Shown here piece by piece: positions 7,638 through 14,639 of a stretch of DNA of 18,541 bases. Source of the DNA: CAZOBJ01 sp964577825 (GTDB lineage: Bacteria; Planctomycetota; SZUA-567; JAFGNG01). The stretch covers positions 1 to 18,541 of the forward strand of contig CAZOBJ010000063.1 of the NCBI GenBank assembly GCA_964577825.1. The letters are read 5' to 3'. The notes beneath the pieces were generated by a model that saw only the letters and a list, made by a program, of their open reading frames with translations, did no database searches and had not been told where the DNA came from. Numbering within the stretch: the stretch's first letter is position 1; the number at the start of each line of letters is the position of its first letter. A program made the translations under genes and the position numbers.

Positions 7638-7666
7638 AGGATATCCACCCCGTCGGCCGAATGCAA
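7638..7666 (-). promoter_or_regulatory. Predicted promoter for cysK and the pil genes
   Basis: On the minus strand TTGCAT (7661-7666) and TATCCT (7638-7643) are separated by 17 bp, about 50 nt before the cysK ATG at 7587. The -35 is weak. It is the only plausible promoter seen for cysK in the divergent spacer. Confidence 0.4.
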
Positions 7667-7688
7667 GGTCCGCGTGCCCGCGTAGCGG

Positions 7689-7717
7689 TTGCATAGGCCG
7701 CGCCTAGAGGGTATACT
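7689..7717 (+). promoter_or_regulatory. Predicted promoter for hemW and the downstream gene
   Basis: TTGCAT (7689-7694) and TATACT (7712-7717) are separated by 17 bp. Transcription would begin near 7724, leaving about 36 nt to the GTG at 7760 with its GGAGGG site. It lies back to back with the cysK promoter. Confidence 0.5.
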
Positions 7718-7759
7718 GCCCTCGGCTTGCGCCGGGGCAGCGCTGGTGGAGGGTGCGAC

Positions 7760-8884
7760 GTGTCTGCCGACGCCCTGTATGTCCATATCCCGTTCTGCGT
7801 GCGACGGTGCGCCTACTGCGGGTTCGCGAGCTCGGTGTACGACCCCCGCAAGGTGGATGCGTACCTGCGCGCCCTCGACCAGGAGTGGACTCGCCGCGCA
7901 GGGGGCCTGGAGCCGCGCACGATCTACGTAGGCGGCGGCACGCCCACCTGCCTGTCCGTGGACGAGCTGGACCGCCTGATGGGTCTGGTGCAGGGGGTGC
8001 CGCGATCCCGATTGCGGGAGTTCAGCGTAGAGGCCAATCCCGGGACGCTCACCATGGAGAAGCTCATGCGCCTGCGCGCGGCCGGCGCCACCCGCGTGAG
8101 CCTCGGCGCTCAGACCTTTGCCGAGGCGGGCCTGCGCACGCTGGGCCGGGCCCACACGGCCAAGCAGATTCTGGCCGCGGCGGTGCTGTGCCGCGAGGCG
8201 GGGTTCGACGACCTGTCCATGGATCTGATCAGCGGCTGGCCGGCGCAGACCCTGCACGGATGGGACGCGGACCTGTACTGCGCCTTGCGGCTGGAGCCCA
8301 CGCACCTATCCTGCTACGACCTCACCTATGAGCCCGGCACGCCGCTGTGGCGCGCACGCGAGGCCGGCCGCCTGCGGGTCGTGAGCGAAGAGAGCGCCCG
8401 GGCGATGCTCGACCGCACGGCTACCTTCCTGCCGGCCAACGGATTGCTGCGCTACGAGATCAGCTCGTACGCGCGGCCCGGACGCGAGTGCCTCCACAAC
8501 ATCAACTACTGGGAGGGCGGCGAATACGTGGGCCTGGGCGCGGGCGCGCACTCGTTCGCGGGCGGGGTGCGGTCCAGCAACGTGGCCTCGCCACACGTGT
8601 ACGCGCGCATGATCAAGGAGACAGGCAGCGCGCGCACCTGGGAGGAGAGTCTGGACCCCGAGCGGCGCGCCCGCGAGCGGGCGGTCATCTGGCTGCGCAT
8701 GACCGAAGGGATCGACATCGCCCGGTTCGAGCGCGAGACGGCTCTGTCGATCGATGACCTGTTCGGCCGGGACCTGGCCGAGCTCGTAGAGGCGGGCTGG
8801 CTGGAGCGCACGGCCCAGCGCCTGCGCCTGAGCGCCCGGGCCCTGCCGGTGGCCGACTCCATCCTCGCGGAGCTGGTGGCGTGA
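7760..8884 (+). CDS. hemW: HemW-type radical SAM protein (heme chaperone, CPO-III-like)
   Basis: A 374-residue radical SAM protein. Near the N-terminus it has ALYVHIPFCVRRCAYC with the CX3CX2C cluster cysteines at residues 13, 17 and 20; then YVGGGTPT, the EANPGT strand, RVSLGAQTF and DDLSMDLISGWPAQT. The motif HNINYW (His246) followed by GEYVGLGAGAHS is the HNxxYW signature linked to heme binding in HemW, and separates it from true coproporphyrinogen oxidase HemN. Role by family: heme insertion or trafficking using a 4Fe-4S cluster and SAM. An in-frame TTG exists at 7727, but the GTG at 7760 has GGAGGG (7748-7753) six bases before it and begins right before the conserved region, so GTG is chosen. 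Its TGA overlaps the next gene's GTG. Confidence 0.93.
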   Translation: MSADALYVHIPFCVRRCAYCGFASSVYDPRKVDAYLRALDQEWTRRAGGLEPRTIYVGGGTPTCLSVDELDRLMGLVQGVPRSRLREFSVEANPGTLTMEKLMRLRAAGATRVSLGAQTFAEAGLRTLGRAHTAKQILAAAVLCREAGFDDLSMDLISGWPAQTLHGWDADLYCALRLEPTHLSCYDLTYEPGTPLWRAREAGRLRVVSEESARAMLDRTATFLPANGLLRYEISSYARPGRECLHNINYWEGGEYVGLGAGAHSFAGGVRSSNVASPHVYARMIKETGSARTWEESLDPERRARERAVIWLRMTEGIDIARFERETALSIDDLFGRDLAELVEAGWLERTAQRLRLSARALPVADSILAELVA

Positions 8885-10629
8885 GGCGGGTGGCGAGCCT
8901 TGCGCTGGCGGCCCTGTGCCTGGCGCACGCGGCCGGAGCCGGCGAGACCACGAGCAAGAGGCCGGAAGGTTCGGACGCGCAAGAAGGCGTGGTGCGGCTC
9001 GAGTTCCGCCTGAGCGACGAGCCGATCGCCGTGCGCCTGGAGCTCACCGACCAGCAGGGCCGGTCCGTGCTCACCCCGGTTGTTCGCGACCGGTTCGTGG
9101 CCGACGGAGAGGCCACCCTGCGCCTGCCCGTGGGCCGGTACCACCTGACCGTGCTGGCCGGACCGCGGCGCACCGTGTGGAAGAGCTACCTGGACGTCGA
9201 GCCGGGTGAGATCGAGCGCACGGTGCGCATTGAGCCGTTCTTTCCGCTCGAGAGACGCGGCTGGTGGCTGTGCGACCCGTTCGTGGACGCACACGGTCCC
9301 GGGCAGACTTCGCCGAGCTTGAGCGCGCTGCTTTTGGCCAGCCGGGCCTGCGGCCTGAGCGCGGTGGGCGTGACGCGCCTGAGCGAGTGCGCGGACGAGA
9401 TGGGCGAACCGTTTGACGGCCCGAGAGGCGCCGTGCGCCTGGCGCAGGCCTTGGCCGAGTCCGCGGACCAGGGGTGCGTGGTCCTGGACGTGAGCCGGGG
9501 CGCTGCGGGTGGGCGCGCGTACCGGCTGCATCCTGCTCCGGTTCTCCAGGAAGGGGACCGAGGCGCGCCGCGGGCACAGGCCTTTCCGGCCCGGCTCGTG
9601 GACTGGCACGCGCGCGCGGGGCTGACCGTGTGGTCCTTCGGCGCGGTCCCGGAGCCGGACCAGGGCCGCAGGTGGTCGCTCTCGGCGGCGCGATTTGTCT
9701 ATGCGACCCTGGCCGGGCCTCTGTACGACGTCCTGGACCTGAGCGGCGGAGCCTTTCCGGAGCAGGTCTGGCGGTTCCAGGTCGACCGCGGGCACCACAT
9801 CCCGACCGTGGGCGGGGGATCGGGTCAGCCGCCCGCGGACCTTCCCGCGCCGGGCTGTTACCTCCCTGCGCCGGAACGGCTCGAGGCGAAGGCGCTCCTG
9901 GACCGGCTGCGCGACGGGAACGTGACCGTGTCCAACGGGCCGTTTGTCGCGATCACGATCGATGGCGCGCCGCCGGGCGCGACGTTGGCCCCTTCCGACG
10001 AGGAGCGGGTCCTTTCAGCGATCGCCTTCGCCTCGAGCGCCCACGACGATGCCATCGATCATCTGGAGGTGGTGTACAACGGCGAGGCGGTGCGCACGTT
10101 CCGCTACGAGCAGACGAGCGACGCAGGCGTGCGGCGCCTGTACGCGGAGCAGCCCATGCGGTTCGCTCGGCCCGGATGGGTGGTTGTGCGCTATGTGAGC
10201 ACAGCGCCCGAGCGCCACCGCGCGACCACGGGGCCGATCTACTTCGCCGCGCCGCAAGCGCGCGCGCCGCTGCCTCCGGTGACCGAGGTCGCGGTCCGGG
10301 CGACGCGCCGCGGCGCGCCCGTCGGGTGCGTCGCGGAGGTGTACAACCGCGGCGCCATGGTCGGCCGCCAGGTGGTCGGCCCGGAGGGGGCCGAGCTCAG
10401 TCTGCCGTGCACAGCCAGCGTGCTGATTCTCGACGACGCGGGCCGGACGATCAAGCGCGTGCACATGTACGCGGCTTCGGGGGCCGACGCGTTCACCCGG
10501 GCACTGGCCGAGCAATCCGTTGCCGCCGTGCAGCAGGCGCTCCTGGACCCGGCCACGTACGCGCGCATGCGCGAGGTCCTGGCCCGGGGGGCCATCACGG
10601 TCGAGCTGGCGCCGGGAGCAGAGCGGTAG
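8881..10629 (+). CDS. Secreted CehA/McbA-like PHP-fold protein with degenerate metal site
   Basis: A 582-residue protein with a clear signal peptide (MRRVASLALAALCLAHAAGA, cleavage near residue 20). Residues about 35-120 form a beta-sandwich-like region. Then comes the layout of CehA/McbA-type PHP metallohydrolases: the region where an HxH motif is expected reads WWLCDPFVDAHGPG (only His138 remains), followed by SLSALLLASRACGLSAVGVT. Near residue 310, where GSDxH is expected, the text is HHIPTVGGGSGQ. LLDRLRDGNVTVSNGPFVAITIDG, the usual closing element, is well kept, and a C-terminal beta region with LEVVYNGEAVRTF follows. The frame is open throughout and in-phase, so it is not a plain pseudogene. 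It starts with GTG overlapping the hemW stop and is presumably co-expressed. The activity is unknown and may be lost; binding or structural roles are possible. Confidence 0.7.
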   Translation: MRRVASLALAALCLAHAAGAGETTSKRPEGSDAQEGVVRLEFRLSDEPIAVRLELTDQQGRSVLTPVVRDRFVADGEATLRLPVGRYHLTVLAGPRRTVWKSYLDVEPGEIERTVRIEPFFPLERRGWWLCDPFVDAHGPGQTSPSLSALLLASRACGLSAVGVTRLSECADEMGEPFDGPRGAVRLAQALAESADQGCVVLDVSRGAAGGRAYRLHPAPVLQEGDRGAPRAQAFPARLVDWHARAGLTVWSFGAVPEPDQGRRWSLSAARFVYATLAGPLYDVLDLSGGAFPEQVWRFQVDRGHHIPTVGGGSGQPPADLPAPGCYLPAPERLEAKALLDRLRDGNVTVSNGPFVAITIDGAPPGATLAPSDEERVLSAIAFASSAHDDAIDHLEVVYNGEAVRTFRYEQTSDAGVRRLYAEQPMRFARPGWVVVRYVSTAPERHRATTGPIYFAAPQARAPLPPVTEVAVRATRRGAPVGCVAEVYNRGAMVGRQVVGPEGAELSLPCTASVLILDDAGRTIKRVHMYAASGADAFTRALAEQSVAAVQQALLDPATYARMREVLARGAITVELAPGAER

Positions 10630-10669
10630 GGCCGCGCCGGCGACCTCACTCGATGCCGACAACGGCTGG

Positions 10670-11167
10670 CTAGGCGCTGAGTTCGGAGAGGCGGCGATGC
10701 AGGATCGCCGCGTGCTCGGCCTCCTCCTTGAGCACCTTCTGGACCGCATCGCGCCCTTTGTCCGCAGGCACGAAGTCCTTGACGAGCGTGTAGAAGAAGA
10801 CCATCTCCTTCTCCGCCTTGAGCGCGGCGCGCAGGACATCCGCAGCGTCCGCGCTCGCGGGCTTCTGTGCCCGGTCCGGGAGCTGACCTTCCCACGCGTG
10901 CACGCTCTCCATGCCGCTCAGGTAGTGGAGCATCTCATTGCCCGGGTCATAGGGCTGGACCTCGCGCTGCGCGTCGGAGAGCGCCTCGCGCATGTCGGAG
11001 AACGTGTGCACGTGCTCGTCCTCCATGTCGCGCAATCTTTCGAAGAATTCCTTAAGCGACGCGTCCTGCACCTCGGAGGCCGCGGCCCGGTAATAGGCGC
11101 GGGCTTTCTCCTCGGCCTGGACGGCGATCCCGAGCACCTCGTTCGCGTTCAAGCTCATGGCAGTCAT
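10670..11167 (-). CDS. Rubrerythrin-like ferritin-family di-iron protein
   Basis: A 165-residue all-helical protein with the di-iron four-helix signature: Glu20 in AVQAEEKARAYY, ExxH at 49-52 (MEDEH), Glu119 in KAEKEMVFFY and ExxH at 149-152 (EEAEH). No C-terminal rubredoxin CxxC domain is present, so it is the short ferritin-like type. Members act in iron handling or peroxide defence; the exact role cannot be told. Upstream in-frame starts exist up to 11332, but these run over the smpB end and have no ribosome site; the ATG at 11167 has GGGAGG six bases ahead. A 6-bp stem-loop (CGGCCC / GGGCCG, 11188-11205) lies just upstream of that site. It is convergent to the PHP-like gene and downstream of smpB by 94 nt. 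Confidence 0.88.
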   Translation of the reverse strand: MTAMSLNANEVLGIAVQAEEKARAYYRAAASEVQDASLKEFFERLRDMEDEHVHTFSDMREALSDAQREVQPYDPGNEMLHYLSGMESVHAWEGQLPDRAQKPASADAADVLRAALKAEKEMVFFYTLVKDFVPADKGRDAVQKVLKEEAEHAAILHRRLSELSA

Positions 11168-11261
11168 GCAGGTCCTCCCGGCCTGGACGGCCCTTTGTCG
11201 GGCCGCCCGATCGTTGCCCTCGATGCGTTCGTGTACAGTGCGCTCTGTCCACGCGGCCCGG

Positions 11262-11747
11262 TCATCGCGCGCGGGCCTCGCGCTCGACTTGCCGCTTGAG
11301 ATCGCGCTCGCGCTTGACCTCGCGCTTGTCATGGAGCTGTTTGCCGCGGGCCACCCCGAGCTCGACCTTGCACCGGCCGTCCTTCCAGTACAGGCGCAAA
11401 GGCACCAGGGTCAGGCCGCGCTGTTCAGTGCGCTGGGCGAGCTTGTGGATCTCTCTGCGATGGGCCAGCAGCCGCCGCCGGCGGTCGGGGTCGTGGTTGA
11501 GGCGGTTGCCCATCTCGTAGGGCGCGATGTGCAGGCCCAACAGGAACAGCTCTCCCCCGCGCACCAGGGCGAAGGCCTGGCCGAAGTTCACCTTGCGATT
11601 GCGCAGGCTCTTGACCTCCGTGCCCGTGAGCTCGATGCCGCACTCGAGGCGCTCCAGGATCTCGAACTCGTGGAACGCCTTCTTGTTGCGCAGAATCAGG
11701 TTGTCGTCCCGCTGAGTCGGTCGCTTTCGCGTGGGCTTTTTGCTCAT
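11262..11747 (-). CDS. smpB: SsrA-binding protein SmpB (trans-translation)
   Basis: A 161-residue basic RNA-binding protein that binds tmRNA and guides it to stalled ribosomes. Signatures: RNKKAFHEFEILERLECGIELTGTEVKSLR (20-49), the GLHIAPYEMGN strand (71-81), LVPLRLYWKDGRCKVELGVARGKQLHDKR (114-142) and a basic C-terminal tail with ERDLKRQVERE. Length is normal. No ssrA gene is seen in the window. The ATG at 11747 is the first in frame, has no Shine-Dalgarno site, and lies only 6 nt after a predicted -10 box, so the transcript may be leaderless. Confidence 0.96.
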   Translation of the reverse strand: MSKKPTRKRPTQRDDNLILRNKKAFHEFEILERLECGIELTGTEVKSLRNRKVNFGQAFALVRGGELFLLGLHIAPYEMGNRLNHDPDRRRRLLAHRREIHKLAQRTEQRGLTLVPLRLYWKDGRCKVELGVARGKQLHDKREVKRERDLKRQVEREARAR

Positions 11748-11753
11748 GGGCGT

Positions 11754-11782
11754 ATAATACCCGCGCCGCTGGGAGAGGCCAA
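11754..11782 (-). promoter_or_regulatory. Predicted smpB promoter with near-symmetric -10 box
   Basis: On the minus strand TTGGCC (11777-11782) and TATTAT (11754-11759) are 17 bp apart, and the smpB ATG follows after 6 nt (ACGCCC), placing the expected start of transcription at the ATG itself. On the plus strand the same bases hold TATAAT (11753-11758), pointing at the divergent amidohydrolase gene, though without a good -35 at the expected distance. Confidence 0.55.
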
Positions 11783-11848
11783 GGATTTTGTTGACAGGCG
11801 CCGCAGCGGGTGCCAGCCTGTGCGCGTAAGGCTGCGCGGAGGGTCGGC

Positions 11849-13432
11849 ATGGAGTTTTTCGACGCGCTCGTGTTCCTGGGCCGCAGGCGCGGCGGCCCGG
11901 ACTACCAGGCCGCGGACCTCGACGGCCTGCGCCGGATGCTGGACCGGTACGGCATCGCGCGCGCCGTGGTGCACTCCGTGGCCGCGACCCTTCTGGAGGT
12001 GGCCTACGGCAACGAGCGGGTGTTCGACGCGGCCGAGCAGGAGCCGCGCCTGGTCCCGTGCCCCGCGGTCGTGCCCGACGACGCGGAGAACGCGGGCGGG
12101 CCCGAGGCGTACGTGGACGGGCTGCTTGCCCGGGGCGCGCGGTGCGTGGCCGTGCACGAGAACGCGCACCAGGTCTCGCTCGCGCCGGAGGTCATGGGCG
12201 GGCTGCTGGCGGCCCTGGAGGCGCGCCGCGTACCGACTGCTGTGATGGACAATGCGGATGCGCTGCGCGTGGGCCAGGCGCTACGGGCGTATCCGGGTCT
12301 CCCGGTACTCCTACACGCGCCCAGGTACCGCACCCGGAACGTGGTGCCGGCGCTGCGCGCCTATCCGAACCTGTACGTGTCCGTTGTGCCCGGGTTCTGC
12401 CCGTATCGAGGGTTGGAGACCCTGCGCGAGCGCATCGGAGTGGATCGCGTGCTTTACGGGTCCGGGTTCCCCTTGCACGAGCCCGGCGCGCCGATGAGTC
12501 AGGTGCTCTTGAGCGCGCTCACCGACGCCGAGGCCGCGCAGGTGGCTGGCGGCAATCTCTCCCGCCTGGTGGAGGGCGTGCGTGTGTCCAAGTCCGCGAG
12601 AAGCAAGAGAGCCATCTCTTCCGCGCCGTGGAGCCCAGCGCGGGGCCTCGGTGCGTTCGCGGGCCCCGTGCTGCGCCGAGAGCCGCCGGACGTGGACGGC
12701 ATCACGGACATGCACGCGCACTATGGGCGGTGGTACGCGTATCCGATGTACGGCGGCGAGGCCGACGATCTGGTCGCCGAAATGGACCGCGCGGGCGTAG
12801 CGCGCATGGTGGTCGCGCACGAGGCGTGCATGGGCCCGGAGTCGCGGTACGGCAACGACGTGGTGCTCGACGCGGCGCGGAGATACCCCGGACGCATCCT
12901 GGGCTACGCGTGTTGCTCGGCCGCGAGCGAAGAGACCGGAGTGGACGAAGTGCGCCGCGCGCTCGACGCCGGCCTTGTGGGCGTGAAGCTGCACACGGGC
13001 GCCGGCCACCCGTACACGCACGAGCGGTACCGGCCCGTGTGGGAGCTCGTGAATGCGCGGGGCCTGCCCATGCTCTTGCACACCTGGGCGGACCTGGACA
13101 AGTACGAGCACCTGTTCGAAGCCTACCCCCGGGCGCAGATTCTGCTGGGCCACGCGGGGGTGAAGGATCCGGACCCGTACGTGGCTTGCGCGCGCCGGCA
13201 TGCGAACGTGTGGCTGGACATCACCTATTCGGCCGCGCCCTACGGCGTGGTGGAGACGTTCGTGCGCGAGGTGGGCGCGCAGCGGGTCCTCTTCGGCTCG
13301 GACGCGCCCTGGATGAGCGTGCAGCAACAGTTGGGCCGGGTGCTCTTTGCCGACGTCTCGGACGCGGACAAGCGCACGATCCTGGTGGACAACCCGACGC
13401 GGGTTCTGGAGGGCGGGCCGGATCGAGTTTGA
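11849..13432 (+). CDS. Tandem amidohydrolase-2 family protein, first domain degenerate
   Basis: A 527-residue soluble protein made of two TIM-barrel domains of the amidohydrolase-2 type. Domain 2 (about 283-525) has the metal-site pattern: ITDMHAHYG with His289 and His291, HTW (His411), LGHAG (His435) and FGSDAPW (Asp485). Domain 1 (about 1-250) keeps the order: an N-terminal strand, MEFFDALVFLG, where FDxHxH is expected; LLHAP (His156); and YGSGFP (203-208) where GSDxP is expected. It therefore lacks the HxH pair and the Asp and is probably inactive. Single-domain relatives act as hydrolases or decarboxylases; the substrate is unknown. The ATG at 11849 has GGAGGG five bases ahead; an upstream in-frame GTG (11810) lacks such a site. 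It is divergent from smpB and convergent with the Cys-rich gene. Confidence 0.88.
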   Translation: MEFFDALVFLGRRRGGPDYQAADLDGLRRMLDRYGIARAVVHSVAATLLEVAYGNERVFDAAEQEPRLVPCPAVVPDDAENAGGPEAYVDGLLARGARCVAVHENAHQVSLAPEVMGGLLAALEARRVPTAVMDNADALRVGQALRAYPGLPVLLHAPRYRTRNVVPALRAYPNLYVSVVPGFCPYRGLETLRERIGVDRVLYGSGFPLHEPGAPMSQVLLSALTDAEAAQVAGGNLSRLVEGVRVSKSARSKRAISSAPWSPARGLGAFAGPVLRREPPDVDGITDMHAHYGRWYAYPMYGGEADDLVAEMDRAGVARMVVAHEACMGPESRYGNDVVLDAARRYPGRILGYACCSAASEETGVDEVRRALDAGLVGVKLHTGAGHPYTHERYRPVWELVNARGLPMLLHTWADLDKYEHLFEAYPRAQILLGHAGVKDPDPYVACARRHANVWLDITYSAAPYGVVETFVREVGAQRVLFGSDAPWMSVQQQLGRVLFADVSDADKRTILVDNPTRVLEGGPDRV

Positions 13433-13515
13433 CTCATCGGCGCTCTGCAGACTTGCGGATTGCGCTCACCGTGCGCGCCCCGTCACATGCCGGTCCCAAC
13501 CGTGCGCAGCAGGGG

Positions 13516-14520
13516 CTATTTCTCAAACAGGCCCGCCAGGCCCGGGATGCCCAGGCCGGCGCGGCGCGCCTTTGCGTACCGTGAGCTGCCGTTTGGTCCC
13601 CCGCAGATGGTCCACTCCGGACCGCGCACCACCCCGTCGCCGTACGCGCACACCAAGCGCGTGGACGGGATCCGCTCGTAGACGAGGCGCATGAGCTCGC
13701 GCGCGGGCAGCACCTGCCCGTACGTAAGGCCGGTCAACTGGAGCACGTCCAGGTCCTTTTTCTCATCGCGCAGGGCCATGCCGTGGCCGCCCAGGCACCG
13801 GTTCGTCTGCGGCTGGTAGCTCGGGCAGGGCGGACAGACCATGCAGCAGCCCTGAATCAGGCGCACCGGCACGTCGGGCTCGTCCTGCATGCGCAGAACG
13901 GGCTCTTGCAGGTTGTCCCCATCAAGGACTTCCAGCGCCTCGCGGGGACGGCCCGCGTGGTAGCAGGACATGCACATGAGGTGATGCGGCCGGATGGAGA
14001 GCACCCGCGCGGTGCGGATCGCTCGGGTCGAGCGAGCCTTGTGCGCGGCCCTGTCTCCGGCGTCGCGCGCGGGGAAGACCCCCTCGATCCCCCTGGCGCG
14101 CGCGCGCTCATAGGCCCCGGAGTCCGCCTTGCTGCATCCGCGCCAGGCCGAGGACGACGCGTCTTGTCTGCCGCACAGGCCGCGTGCTGCCGGAACTTGT
14201 CGGAGCAATCGGTCGAAGAGCTCCACCGCGGGCCGCGTAGCGCCGGGCGCCAGGCCCATGCGCTGCAGGATGTCCAGGTCGCGCTTCACGTTGAACAGGG
14301 CGCCCTCGGGCGTGTCCCGGTCCGTGCCCGCGTTCTGGTACCCATAGTCCGAGCTCACGTTGCACACCAGGGCCAGCGGCCGGGAGGGGTCGGCGCGCAC
14401 GTACGCGAGGAGGTCGGCGAGCCGGGGGTCTTGGGCCGTTCCCCTTTGGGTCTCACCCAGAGCGCACACCGTGCACATGAGCTCGTAGGGACGCACCGGG
14501 CGCGGCCGGTTGAAGGTCAT
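13516..14520 (-). CDS. Cysteine-rich protein built from two tandem copies of one domain
   Basis: A 334-residue soluble protein; I cannot name its family. It is an internal duplication. Copy 1 (11-149) has RPYELMCTVC (Cys16, Cys19), KRDLDILQRMGL (79-90), Cys116, W126 and Cys129, and YERARARGIEGVF (137-149). Copy 2 (177-332) has RPHHLMCMSC (Cys183, Cys186), CCMVCPPC (225-232), Cys242, KKDLDVLQLTGL (254-265), Cys291, W303 and Cys306, and YAKARRAGLGI. The LMCxxC and CxxCPxC motifs suggest metal or iron-sulfur binding; RPHHLxC recalls DUF1284-type proteins, but this is only a resemblance. No signal peptide or membrane segment is seen. The ATG at 14520 has GGGGAGG eight bases ahead; the frame is open further upstream but without a site. 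It lies 119 nt downstream of the giant protein on the same strand. Confidence 0.85.
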   Translation of the reverse strand: MTFNRPRPVRPYELMCTVCALGETQRGTAQDPRLADLLAYVRADPSRPLALVCNVSSDYGYQNAGTDRDTPEGALFNVKRDLDILQRMGLAPGATRPAVELFDRLLRQVPAARGLCGRQDASSSAWRGCSKADSGAYERARARGIEGVFPARDAGDRAAHKARSTRAIRTARVLSIRPHHLMCMSCYHAGRPREALEVLDGDNLQEPVLRMQDEPDVPVRLIQGCCMVCPPCPSYQPQTNRCLGGHGMALRDEKKDLDVLQLTGLTYGQVLPARELMRLVYERIPSTRLVCAYGDGVVRGPEWTICGGPNGSSRYAKARRAGLGIPGLAGLFEK

Positions 14521-14639
14521 CCTGTCCGCCTCCCCTTTCAAGTATGCGGATAGGTGATGCGCTGATTCCATGCTCGGCCCTGTTCGAAATGGCGCCTGGG
14601 CCGGGCCGCTGCGGTGCAATCGGGGCTCGGCTGTCCTCC

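Noticed and set aside
11791..11796. Perfect TTGACA on the plus strand upstream of the amidohydrolase gene
   Set aside because: No -10-like hexamer lies 16-18 bp downstream (the bases read CAGCCT), so it is not supported as a promoter by itself.
13433..13515. Possible bidirectional terminator between convergent genes
   Set aside because: I found no strong hairpin followed by a T-run here, nor in the other convergent gap at 10630-10669.
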